A stretch of DNA of 64,000 bases. Source: Alphaproteobacteria bacterium (GTDB taxonomy: Bacteria > Pseudomonadota > Alphaproteobacteria > Bin95). Below the pieces are notes generated by a model. It ran no database searches. It had not been told where the DNA came from and saw only the letters and a program-made list of their open reading frames with translations. The DNA lies in the NCBI GenBank assembly GCA_020638555.1, contig JACKII010000006.1:1-64000 (forward strand), given 5' to 3'. The position numbers and the translations under genes are program-made. Shown here piece after piece: positions 16,360-24,320 of this stretch; position 1 is the stretch's first letter, and each line of letters starts with the position of its first letter.

Positions 16360-19300
16360 ATGGTGCAGCGCCTGGCGGCCGCGGTGGCGGACCTGCCGAT
16401 CCGCAAGCGCAGCGTCCTTGGGCTCGACATCGGCGCGGGATCGTGCGGCTATGCGCTGTTGGAGGATGGGCGGGTCGCGCTGTGCGGGGTTCGCCTGTTC
16501 GAAGCGGCCGGGCGCAATCCCAAAGGGGAATCCAAACAGAAAGTGCGCCGCGACGCACGGGCAACCCGCGTGCGCCTGCGCCGCCATCGCAAGCGGCGGC
16601 AGGCGCTCCGCCGGCTGATGGCGGCGGTGGGCCTGCCGGACCCGGTCGCACACGCCGGCGAGGCCGATCCCTATACCTGCCGGGCCGAGGGGCTGGACCG
16701 CCGGCTCGACCCCGTGGAATGGAGCGCAGCCCTTTATCACATCGCCAAGCGACGCGGTTTTCCGAGCCTTGGCGGCGGGGCGGACGAGGATCCGGACGAC
16801 GCAACCTTTGCGGCCGAGTTGCAGGCCAACAGCGCCCGCGCTGCCGACTACCGCAGCGTCGGGGAATATCTGGCCAAAGACCCGCGCTATGCCCGATCGA
16901 AACGCAACCGGGCCGGATCGTATCACACGGTGTTTTCCACCTCGCTTCTGCAAGCGGAGGTTGAGTGTCTGTTTGCGGCACAGCGCAGACACGGCAACCC
17001 CGCTGTTGCCGAATGCTTCGAGGCCGAATTTCTCGCCCTGGCCTTCGCGGTGCGCGGCCCGGAAGACGGCGAAGGAAGGGTGGGCCCATGCCCTTTCTTG
17101 CCGGCGCGCCGCCGCGGGGCGCGCCATGCGCCTTCGCTGGAGCGGTACCTGTTCCTGGACACCCTGACCAAGCTGCGGATTGACGATGGCACGGAAATTC
17201 GCCGGCTGACGCCAGCGGAACTGGCCCGGTCGGCCGAACGGTTCGGACGGGCGCCACGGGTCACTTTTGCGAATCTGCGGGCCTGGTGCGGGTGGCCCGC
17301 GGCCGTTTGCGCTGTCAGCGGGGCGAACGATCATGCGGACCTGGTGACCCCGGCGGGCGCGGCGGCCGGCACCTTTGCGCTTTGGAGCGTGCTGGGGGAG
17401 CAGGGCTTCGCCGCGATGGCGACGGTGCCCGGTTTGTCGGATGCGGTGGCCGCGGTCCTGACCTTCCGCAATACGGAGGCGCGCTGGCGCGAAGGCTTGC
17501 AGGATCTGAACCTGGATCCCGGGATGATCGAGCGGCTTGTCGCGGCCCGCTACGATGGCGTTCTCGCGATCATGCGCGGTGCCGGTGGGCTTTCGGCCGC
17601 CGCGGCGGCAAGGATGGTGCCGCATCTGGCCCGCGGCGACCTGTTCCACGATGCGGCGCTGGCTGCGGGGCTGGACCCGCTCGCCAGGGAACGGGCCATT
17701 CTGCGCACGATCCAGAATCCCGGTGTCCAGCGGGCGGTTCTGGAAACCCTGCGCCAGGTGCAGGCGCTGTTGCGGGAAGTGGGCTACCGCCCGGCCAGGC
17801 TGCATGTCGAGGTGGCGGAGGATGTGGCGATGGGCCGGGCCGGGCGCGTGCAGATGGCGGCCGGTCGCACCGCGACGCGACGTCTGCGCGAGAGCGCCCG
17901 TGTCGCCCTGGCGGGGTTGATCCCCGTCAGCACGATCACCGACGCGCTGGTCGAGCGATACCTGCTTTGGCAGGAACAGGGCGGGACATGCCTCTATTCC
18001 GGCCAGCCGATGACGATGCGGCAATTGCTGGATCGCTCGGCGGTGCAGGTGGATCATATCCTGCCGCGCGCGCGCAGCGGCGACAATTCCCGCCACAACC
18101 GCGTTGTCTGCTTCGCCGACCGGAACCAGGACAAGGGCGAGCGCACGCCTTGGGAGTGGTTTGGCGGCAACACGGCCCTTTGGGAGGCCTTCGAGGCACG
18201 GGTCCGGGCATCGCGCCTGTCGGCCCGGAAGCAGGGCAACCTGTTGCAACGCTATTTTGCCGAGCGCGAAGCCCGCGTGTTGCGGCGCAATCTGAACGAT
18301 ACCCGCTACGCGGCCCGCTGCGTTCTGAAGGCGTTGCAGGCGCTCTATCCCGGCGGACAGCATCAGCGCCATCTGTTCGCCCGCCCGGGTCGGGCAACGG
18401 CGGCGTTGCGCGGGGCCTGGGGGTTGACCAAGGACCGGGACGACCCGCGCCATCATGCGCTGGACGCGCTGGTCGTGGCCGCGGCCGGTCCCAAGGCGAT
18501 GGCGGCCCTGACCGCGGCCAATGGCCGGCTGGCCGACAGGGAAGAGACAGCGGCAGCCTTGCCCTGGCCGGACTTTGCCACCGATGCATTGGCGGCATTG
18601 GCGAATGTCATGCCCAGCCGCTCCGAACTGCGCCGCGGTCGCGGCCAGGGGCATGGAATGACGGTGCGGCGGGTCAGAGCCGGCGCGAATGGCGAACAGC
18701 GGGTGTTCGAACGCCGGCCGGTCTGGAAGCTGCGCCCGGGCGATTTGGACCGCATCCCGGACCCGCAAATGAACCAGGGCCTGATCGCCGCGTTGCGGGC
18801 GTGGATCGCGGACGGCCGCCCCGCCGACCGACCGCCCATCGCGCCGTCGGGTGCGCCGATCCGGCGGGTGCGCCTGCTGGTCATCGGCTCCAACGGCATC
18901 CCTCGCGAGGGCCTGGCCGTGAGCGGCGGCGTGGCCGCGTTCGGCGAAATTGCGCGGATCGATATCTATCATGGCCCGAACGGTTATCTGCCCGTTCCCG
19001 TCAATCGGAGCGAGTTGGCGCTCCGTGCCGATCCGCCCCGCCGCGCGATTGTGCCGGCCGCCCTGCGGCGGGACTGGGTGTCGATTGCGGCCGACAACGT
19101 GTTCCGGTTCAGCCTGTACCGCGGCAGCTATGTCGAGATCGTCAACCGCAGCGGGGTCACCAAGGCCGGCTTCATCCGCTCTTTCGACACCTACCAGTGC
19201 CAGCTTTACCTGACACGGCCGCAATCGGCGTCCGAGATCATGAAGGTGGGAATCAAGACCGCCGTTGTCCTCCGCAAGTTCGCGGTGGACCGGCTGGGCC

Positions 19301-19410
19301 GTCTGAGCCGGGTGCGTGGCGAGGCGCTGACATGGCATGGCGCCACCATCGCGCCGCGACAAATGCCGGAGCCGGCCCAAGAAAAAACCTCCCTGAGGGA
19401 GGTTGCGTAA
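16360..19410 (+). CDS. cas9: Orphan Cas9 endonuclease (type II-C-like), catalytically intact
   Basis: RNA-guided nuclease of 1016 residues, the usual size for type II-C Cas9. RuvC-I is VLGLDIGAGSCGYALLE (D23). An Arg-rich bridge helix (RRDARATRVRLRRHRKRR) lies at about 63-80. A recognition lobe fills about 90-470. RuvC-II is LHVEVAEDV (E484; the usual Arg three residues later is Glu). HNH is CLYSGQPM...VDHILPRARSGDN...NRNQDKG-like (D565, H566, N589). RuvC-III is DPRHHALDALVVAA (H699, D702). The C-terminal WED/PAM-interacting part includes YHGPNGYLPVPV and NVFRFSLYRGSYVEI. The ATG at 16360 is chosen; a frame from TTG 16078 would add 94 unrelated residues. GAGG lies only 2 nt before the ATG, so the start is not certain. 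No cas1, cas2, csn2, cas4 or array accompanies it. Flanks are housekeeping genes. Confidence 0.93.
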   Translation: MVQRLAAAVADLPIRKRSVLGLDIGAGSCGYALLEDGRVALCGVRLFEAAGRNPKGESKQKVRRDARATRVRLRRHRKRRQALRRLMAAVGLPDPVAHAGEADPYTCRAEGLDRRLDPVEWSAALYHIAKRRGFPSLGGGADEDPDDATFAAELQANSARAADYRSVGEYLAKDPRYARSKRNRAGSYHTVFSTSLLQAEVECLFAAQRRHGNPAVAECFEAEFLALAFAVRGPEDGEGRVGPCPFLPARRRGARHAPSLERYLFLDTLTKLRIDDGTEIRRLTPAELARSAERFGRAPRVTFANLRAWCGWPAAVCAVSGANDHADLVTPAGAAAGTFALWSVLGEQGFAAMATVPGLSDAVAAVLTFRNTEARWREGLQDLNLDPGMIERLVAARYDGVLAIMRGAGGLSAAAAARMVPHLARGDLFHDAALAAGLDPLARERAILRTIQNPGVQRAVLETLRQVQALLREVGYRPARLHVEVAEDVAMGRAGRVQMAAGRTATRRLRESARVALAGLIPVSTITDALVERYLLWQEQGGTCLYSGQPMTMRQLLDRSAVQVDHILPRARSGDNSRHNRVVCFADRNQDKGERTPWEWFGGNTALWEAFEARVRASRLSARKQGNLLQRYFAEREARVLRRNLNDTRYAARCVLKALQALYPGGQHQRHLFARPGRATAALRGAWGLTKDRDDPRHHALDALVVAAAGPKAMAALTAANGRLADREETAAALPWPDFATDALAALANVMPSRSELRRGRGQGHGMTVRRVRAGANGEQRVFERRPVWKLRPGDLDRIPDPQMNQGLIAALRAWIADGRPADRPPIAPSGAPIRRVRLLVIGSNGIPREGLAVSGGVAAFGEIARIDIYHGPNGYLPVPVNRSELALRADPPRRAIVPAALRRDWVSIAADNVFRFSLYRGSYVEIVNRSGVTKAGFIRSFDTYQCQLYLTRPQSASEIMKVGIKTAVVLRKFAVDRLGRLSRVRGEALTWHGATIAPRQMPEPAQEKTSLREVA
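19381..19404 (-). terminator. Minus-strand intrinsic terminator inside the cas9 3' end
   Basis: Read on the minus strand, arms AACCTCCC and GGGAGGTT form a perfect 8 bp stem with a 3 nt loop, followed by further T residues (six T in all, then C). The stem encodes the last Cas9 residues (TSLREV). It can stop transcription coming from the hemW operon, whose stop codon is 267 nt away, or a short antisense RNA starting in the AT-rich intergenic region. Confidence 0.65.
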
Positions 19411-19670
19411 GTTGAAACTGTGGGAGGACGGGACAACGCCGCGCTTGGCTTTTGTCTCTGATTGGCGCCTTCGACCTTGGGGGCAAACCCTGTTGGAGTG
19501 CGCACTTCAATGCTATACACCCCTGCCGTTATGACAAGCCAAAAATAGAGATAAAATCGTAGAATAAAACGTATATATGCAAGTCATCAGCCACATTTGC
19601 ATAAAATAGCATGTCACATGGCGTTAATGTCTAATATTTGATAGACAAATCACAGTGATCGATGCGCCGC
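19411..19670. other. AT-rich convergent intergenic region between cas9 and hemW
   Basis: No gene is seen. The first 100 nt are GC-balanced with a hairpin based on GACAA...TTGTC (19431-19456). The next 160 nt (19505-19665) are strikingly AT-rich for this window and contain small perfect dyads: CATGT-C-ACATG, TGTCTA-N8-TAGACA (19628-19647) and ATCAC-A-GTGAT. On the minus strand TTGTCA (19532-19537) and TATAGC (19512-19517) look like promoter boxes, but the 14 nt spacing is short. A minus RNA of about 125 nt from near 19505 to the terminator at 19381 is possible and would suit a tracrRNA, but this is speculative. Confidence 0.4.
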
Positions 19671-20843
19671 TTACCCGTCGGTGCGGTCCGCCAGCAAAAA
19701 GCGGATCGCGGAATCCAGCAGCATGCGCCCCCCGACCGTCAGACCGAAGCCCGATGGATCGGACCAGGCGAGCTTTTCCGCCACCAACCGCTCCTGTTTG
19801 GGGAGGGGGACGGTCCGTTCCAGCGGGTAGCCCGCGATATTTGCGAATCGCCGACGGTCGATGCCGCTGGCAAGGCGCAGGCCGGTCATCACCAGTTCTT
19901 CCCCCACTTCGGCACCGGCGACCGGCTCGTCGTCGGTGAGCCCCTGCCGTCCCGCCTCGATGTCGTCGCGCCATTTTTCCGGCGAGCGGATATTGGCCAG
20001 TGCCCGGCGATCCGGGCCGCGGCCGAGGCGGCCATGGGCGCCGGGTCCGACGCCGATCCACTCGCCGCCGTGCCAGTAGACCAGGTTGTGGCGGGACTCC
20101 TCGCCGGGCCGCGCGTAGTTGGAGATTTCGTATTGCGGCAGGCCGGCCGCCGCCATCCGCTCCACGGTCCAGGCATAGAGGTCGGCGGCAATGTCGTCGT
20201 CCAGCGGCCGCATGCGCCCGGTTTGGAGCGCCTGATAGAAGCGCGTGCCCGGCTCGAAGGTCAGTTGGTACAGGGACAGGTGTGCGCCGGCATGGGCCAG
20301 CGCCCGCTCCAACTGCTCTTGCCACCGCGCCAGGCTGTGATCCGGCAGGGCGTAGATCATGTCGAACGTGAAGCGGGGGAAGGTTTCGGCGATGTGCGCC
20401 AGCGCGCGCTCCGCCTCCGCCACCGTGTAGGTGCGGCCCAGATAGTCCAGGTCGGCCTGTTCGAACGACTGCACGCCCAGCGACAGGCGGTTGACGCCGG
20501 CCGCGCGCAGAGCGGCGAACCGGTCGGTCTCGTGCGTGGTCGGGTTGGCCTCCAGCGTGATCTCGCAGTCATCGGCGAGCGGCCAGAGGCCTTGGATATG
20601 CGCCAGAACCCGTTCCACGGCGGCCGGGGAGACCAGGGACGGGGTGCCGCCACCCCAGAAAATGGTGGCGATGCGTCGGTCCGGCTCGCGCTCGCGCCAG
20701 AGGCTCAGGTTGCGGAGCAACGCCTCCACCCAGCGGTTTTCTTCGACGCTGGGGCGCACATGGCTGTTGAAGTCGCAATAGGGGCATTTCGAGCCGCAGA
20801 ACGGCCAGTGCAGATAGAGCGAGAGCGGGGCGAGAGGGCTCAT
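19671..20843 (-). CDS. hemW: HemW-type radical SAM heme chaperone
   Basis: Radical SAM protein of 390 residues in the HemW (former 'oxygen-independent coproporphyrinogen oxidase-like') family, which transfers heme to respiratory proteins. The N-terminus LSLYLHWPFCGSKCPYCDF holds the CxxxCxxC cluster motif. TIFWGGGTPSLV and SLGVQSFEQADLDYLGR are HemW/HemN signatures. HemW lacks the extra N-terminal residues of true HemN, as here. The ATG at 20843 overlaps the rdgB stop (ATGA), so hemW is the third gene of rph-rdgB-hemW. A longer frame starting 9 codons earlier would overlap rdgB more. Confidence 0.92.
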   Translation of the reverse strand: MSPLAPLSLYLHWPFCGSKCPYCDFNSHVRPSVEENRWVEALLRNLSLWREREPDRRIATIFWGGGTPSLVSPAAVERVLAHIQGLWPLADDCEITLEANPTTHETDRFAALRAAGVNRLSLGVQSFEQADLDYLGRTYTVAEAERALAHIAETFPRFTFDMIYALPDHSLARWQEQLERALAHAGAHLSLYQLTFEPGTRFYQALQTGRMRPLDDDIAADLYAWTVERMAAAGLPQYEISNYARPGEESRHNLVYWHGGEWIGVGPGAHGRLGRGPDRRALANIRSPEKWRDDIEAGRQGLTDDEPVAGAEVGEELVMTGLRLASGIDRRRFANIAGYPLERTVPLPKQERLVAEKLAWSDPSGFGLTVGGRMLLDSAIRFLLADRTDG

Positions 20844-21475
20844 TCCCGAACAGGCTCTCCTCCGAAGCAACGGGCGGCAAGGGCGCGGAAGGCGCGGCCG
20901 CGATGGCTGAGCGCCGCCTTGCGGGCCAACCCGGCCTCGCCGACGGCCATTTCGCCGAAGGTCTCGGCCTCGCCGTCCGGCTGGAACATCGGGTCGTAGC
21001 CGAAGCCGCCGCTGCCGCGTGGCGGCCAGACGATGCGGCCGGGCACCTGGCCTTCCGCCGTCTCGTAATGCCCGTCCGGCCAGGCCAGCACCAGCACGGC
21101 GACAAAGGCTGCGGAACGGTCGGCGGCGCTGCCCAGTTCATCCTGCACCCGCTGCATCGCCGCCGCAAAGTCCTTGCCGGGGCCGGCCCAGTCGGCGGAA
21201 TAGACGCCGGGCGCGCCGCCGAGCGCCGTCACCGCAAGGCCGGAATCGTCCGCCAGGGCCGGCAGACCGCTGGCGGCGACGGCCGCGCGCGCCTTGATCA
21301 GGGCGTTTTCGATAAAGGTTGTGCCGGTTTCCGCCGGCTCTGCCAGGCCGAGGTCGCCGGCGCCGATCAATGCCACGCCGAACGGTGCGAACAGGCGCTG
21401 GAATTCCACCAGCTTGCCCTTGTTGTGGCTGGCGAGCACCAGCTTGGGCTCCGTGAACCGGCGCGGCGAGGTCAT
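20840..21475 (-). CDS. rdgB: Non-canonical purine NTP pyrophosphatase (RdgB/HAM1)
   Basis: House-cleaning enzyme of 211 residues that hydrolyses (d)ITP and XTP to monophosphates. The signature begins LVLASHNKGKLVEF; the middle has ALIKARAAVAASGLPALADDSGL with the catalytic Asp pair, and GGFGYDPMF is the substrate-binding loop. It lies between rph (1 nt gap upstream) and hemW (4 nt overlap downstream), a standard alphaproteobacterial operon. Confidence 0.95.
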   Translation of the reverse strand: MTSPRRFTEPKLVLASHNKGKLVEFQRLFAPFGVALIGAGDLGLAEPAETGTTFIENALIKARAAVAASGLPALADDSGLAVTALGGAPGVYSADWAGPGKDFAAAMQRVQDELGSAADRSAAFVAVLVLAWPDGHYETAEGQVPGRIVWPPRGSGGFGYDPMFQPDGEAETFGEMAVGEAGLARKAALSHRGRAFRALAARCFGGEPVRE

Positions 21476-21476
21476 G

Positions 21477-22217
21477 TCAGCGGCCCAGCCCGGACATGCC
21501 CATGATCGCCTTGCGTTGCAGGCGCACCAGTTCGGAACAGCCCTTTTCCGCCAGGGTCATGAGCGCGTTGAAGCGGTCCTTGGAAAGCGGCGCGTCCTCG
21601 CCGGTCGCCTGGATTTCGATGATCTCGCCGCGGCCGGTCATGACGAAGTTCGAGTCCGCCTGGGCGCTGCTGTCCTCGGCATAGTCCAGGTCCAGCACCG
21701 GCTGATCCTTGTAGACGCCACAGGACACCGCCACGACCTCGCTGGAAAGGGGTACCTGCTTGATCATCTTGCGGCTCTGCATCAGGCTGAATGCCTGATA
21801 GAGCGCGACATAGGCGCCGGTGATGGACGCCGTGCGGGTGCCGCCATCGGCCTGGATCACGTCGCAGTCGATCTTGACCTGGCGCTCGCCCAGCGCCTGA
21901 AGGTCGACCACCGAGCGCAGCGAGCGGCCGATCAGGCGCTGGATTTCCTGGGTGCGGCCCGACTGCTTGCCGCGGGAGGCCTCGCGGTCGGTGCGGGTGT
22001 GGGTGGAGCGGGGCAGCATGCCGTATTCCGCCGTCACCCAGCCGCGGCCCTGGCCCCGCATGAAGGGCGGCACCCGGTCCTCGACGGACGCGGTGCAAAG
22101 CACATGGGTGTTGCCGAAGCGCACCAGGCACGAGCCCTCGGCATGCAGGCTGAAGCCGGGCTCCAGCGAAACCGGGCGCAATTGATCGGCGGCTCTGCCG
22201 GAGGGGCGCGCGCTCAT
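21477..22217 (-). CDS. rph: Ribonuclease PH
   Basis: Phosphorolytic 3'-5' exoribonuclease of 246 residues that trims tRNA 3' ends. The family core is seen as R-S-GR-ADQLRPV, GSCLVRFGNTHVLC, GRGWVTAEYGMLPRST, the phosphate-site segment RTQEIQRLIGRSLRSVVDL and VIQADGGTRTASI-GA. It is the first gene of rph-rdgB-hemW, divergent from hrcA with 147 bp between the starts. The start has AAGAAAGGT-like sequence upstream. Confidence 0.95.
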   Translation of the reverse strand: MSARPSGRAADQLRPVSLEPGFSLHAEGSCLVRFGNTHVLCTASVEDRVPPFMRGQGRGWVTAEYGMLPRSTHTRTDREASRGKQSGRTQEIQRLIGRSLRSVVDLQALGERQVKIDCDVIQADGGTRTASITGAYVALYQAFSLMQSRKMIKQVPLSSEVVAVSCGVYKDQPVLDLDYAEDSSAQADSNFVMTGRGEIIEIQATGEDAPLSKDRFNALMTLAEKGCSELVRLQRKAIMGMSGLGR

Positions 22218-22364
22218 GGGAGACCTTTCTTGGTTCTGAAATGGGGGCGGACGCTAGCCGCATGAGCCGGTAAAGTCCAGGCAGGTTGACGGCGAGGCGC
22301 ACTATACCTACCTAGCCAGACATCCTATTTGCCTATCTGGAAACGCAGGTAACGAAGTCAAGCC

Positions 22365-23426
22365 ATGGCTGGCCCCACACTCGCGGATCTGAACGAGCGG
22401 TCTCGCGAAATTCTGCGCCTGATCGTTGACAGCTATGTCGAGACCGGCGGTCCCGTCGGCTCGCGCACGCTTGCGCGCCGGCTGGAGCAGCAATTGTCTC
22501 CGGCCACGATCCGCAATGTCATGGCGGATTTGCAGGATCTGGGGCTGCTGTACTCGCCGCACACCTCGGCCGGGCGTCTGCCGACGGGGGCCGGGCTGAA
22601 ACTGTTCGTCTCCGGCCTGCTGGAAGCCGGCAACCTGACCGAGGAAGAGCGCGCCGACATCGAGGCGCGCTGCGCCGCCGTCGGCCATCACGTGCCGGCG
22701 ATGATGGAGCAGGCGAGCACGCTGCTTTCCGGCCTCTCGACCCATGCCAGCTTCGTCATCGCACCGAAGCACGAGCGCTCCATCGCCCATATCGAATTCG
22801 TGCGCCTGTCGGAGGCGCGGGCGCTGGTGGTGATCGTCGACGACCGCGGCCAGGTGGAAAACCGGATCATCGAGGTGCCGCCGGGCATGCCGGTCTCGGC
22901 CCTGATCCAGGCCAGCAACTATCTGCAGAACCGTTTGCAGGGCCGCACGATCCAGGAGGAGCGGGCGGTGATCCTGGACGAGTTGGAACTGCACCGCAAC
23001 GAGCTGGACGACCTCACCCAGCGGGTGGTGAAGTCGGGGCTGGCGGTGCGGCTCGACGATCCGGCGCCCGCGACCTTCGTGGTCAAGGGGCATTCGCAAC
23101 TGGTCAACTCCGTCGGCGGGGTCGAGGATCTGGAGCGGTTGCAGGCGATTTTCGAAATTCTGGAGCGCAAGGAAGCCCTGTTGCAGTTGCTGGAAGCGAC
23201 GCAGCGCGGCGAAGGCGTCCAGATCTTCATCGGCGCCGAGCACGACCTGTTCGCCCTGGCCGGCTGGTCGATGGTGCTGGCCCCCTTCGGCACCAAGAAG
23301 GACGCCAAGGGCGAGGAGCGGGTTCTGGGTGCCGTTGGCGTGATTGGGCCAATGCGCCTCAACTACGCTCGCATCGTTCCGATGGTAGATTATACCGCTC
23401 AAGTCATCCGACGCATTTTAGGCTGA
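22365..23426 (+). CDS. hrcA: Heat-inducible transcriptional repressor HrcA
   Basis: Repressor of 353 residues of class I heat-shock genes, which binds CIRCE operators and is kept folded by GroEL. The N-terminal winged helix is visible as SREILRLIVDSYVETGGPVGSRTLARRL and SPATIRNVMADLQDLGLL, followed by the conserved SPHTSAGRLPT. The C-terminal GAF-like domain ends with LGAVGVIGPMRLNYARIVPMVDYTA. It lies 4 nt before grpE in one operon. I do not see a CIRCE element between rph and hrcA, so its own promoter may not be autoregulated by it. Confidence 0.95.
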   Translation: MAGPTLADLNERSREILRLIVDSYVETGGPVGSRTLARRLEQQLSPATIRNVMADLQDLGLLYSPHTSAGRLPTGAGLKLFVSGLLEAGNLTEEERADIEARCAAVGHHVPAMMEQASTLLSGLSTHASFVIAPKHERSIAHIEFVRLSEARALVVIVDDRGQVENRIIEVPPGMPVSALIQASNYLQNRLQGRTIQEERAVILDELELHRNELDDLTQRVVKSGLAVRLDDPAPATFVVKGHSQLVNSVGGVEDLERLQAIFEILERKEALLQLLEATQRGEGVQIFIGAEHDLFALAGWSMVLAPFGTKKDAKGEERVLGAVGVIGPMRLNYARIVPMVDYTAQVIRRILG

Positions 23427-23430
23427 TCCC

Positions 23431-24009
23431 ATGCAAGACAACGACAAGACCCAACCGGCAAGCGACGAAGCGAAGCTGCCGGAGGCGGAGAACAACGCGG
23501 CGCCGGCGGACGAGGCCGAGGGCCTGGACCCGCGCGACCAGCGCATTGCCGAACTCGAAGCCGAACTGGCCAATGCCAAGGACCAGCAATTGCGGGCGCT
23601 GGCCGAGGTGGAGAATATGCGTCGGCGCGCACAGCGCGAGCGCGAGGAGGCGTTGAAATACGGTGCCGTCAGCCTGGCGCGCGACCTGCTGAGCGTGGCC
23701 GACAATCTGGGCCGGGCGCTGGCGGCGGCGCCGGAGGCCGGGGCGGACGATGCGACCAAGGCACTGATCGACGGCGTGGCGATGGTGGAAAAAGACCTCG
23801 TCGGCGCGCTGGAAAAGCACCATGTGCGCCTAGTCGCGGGCGTGGGCGAGCCGTTTGACCACAATGTCCACCAGGCCGTGGTCGAAATCGAGTCCGACGA
23901 GGTGCCGGCGGGGCATGTCGCCCAGGTGCTCCAGATCGGCTACACCCTGCACGAGCGCCTGTTGCGCCCGGCCATGGTGGCGGTGGCCAAGGCGCCGGCG
24001 GGCGCGTAA
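23431..24009 (+). CDS. grpE: Nucleotide exchange factor GrpE
   Basis: Protein of 192 residues acting as nucleotide exchange factor for DnaK. An acidic, disordered N-terminus (residues 1-35) is followed by a long coiled-coil helix with the family motif ENMRRRAQREREEALKYG. The C-terminal beta domain has the signature PFDHNVHQAVVEI...G-VAQVLQIGYTLHERLLRPAMVAVA. It follows hrcA by 4 nt, the conserved heat-shock operon order. Confidence 0.95.
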   Translation: MQDNDKTQPASDEAKLPEAENNAAPADEAEGLDPRDQRIAELEAELANAKDQQLRALAEVENMRRRAQREREEALKYGAVSLARDLLSVADNLGRALAAAPEAGADDATKALIDGVAMVEKDLVGALEKHHVRLVAGVGEPFDHNVHQAVVEIESDEVPAGHVAQVLQIGYTLHERLLRPAMVAVAKAPAGA

Positions 24010-24022
24010 CGCTGCGGCGGCG

Positions 24023-24292
24023 CTACCGCGTCTCGCCCGGTGCGCGCAGGTCGAGGCTGAGGGCGTGCACCTCGTTCCCGACCATGGTGCCGAGCGCGGC
24101 GAACACCAGACGCTGCCGCGCGACCCGGTTTTGCCCGGCGAAGGCGGCGGCGGTGATGACGGCGTGGTAGTGGCTCTGGCCATAGGGCCGGTCGCCGGCA
24201 TGGCCCTTGTGCAGATGGCTGAGGTCGGTGACCGAGACCGAATCGGGCGCCAGCGCTTCTCGGATCAGACGTTCGATTTGGGCGATGCGCAT
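24023..24292 (-). CDS. BolA family protein
   Basis: Protein of 89 residues of the BolA family, which partners monothiol glutaredoxins in Fe-S and iron homeostasis or acts in stress responses. The KH-like fold signature is visible as HKGHAGDRPYGQSHYHAVITAAAFAGQNRVARQRLVFAAL followed by GNEVHALSLDLRAPGE. The start is the ATG at 24292; the longer frame upstream runs through the neighbouring protease gene's 3' region. It converges on grpE with a 13 nt gap. Confidence 0.9.
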   Translation of the reverse strand: MRIAQIERLIREALAPDSVSVTDLSHLHKGHAGDRPYGQSHYHAVITAAAFAGQNRVARQRLVFAALGTMVGNEVHALSLDLRAPGETR

Positions 24293-24320
24293 GGGGGCTC
24301 CGTCGGGAAGCTCTGTCGGG

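Noticed and set aside
16330..19380. Long minus-strand open frame of about 1016 codons opposite cas9
   Set aside because: It is the GC-rich antisense shadow of a gene with complete Cas9 motifs and shows no domain of its own.
16360..19410. IscB or TnpB identity of the nuclease
   Set aside because: At 1016 residues with bridge helix, large recognition lobe, split RuvC, HNH and a C-terminal PAM-interacting part it is Cas9. IscB is about half this size with an N-terminal PLMP domain not seen here, and TnpB lacks HNH.
19408..19416. Shared 9-mer TAAGTTGAA between the cas9 upstream arm A and the downstream flank as possible direct repeats
   Set aside because: A 9 bp match between two regions of about 300 bp is expected by chance often enough to carry no weight.
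22218..22364. CIRCE operator upstream of hrcA
   Set aside because: No TTAGCACTC-N9-GAGTGCTAA or close variant is present.
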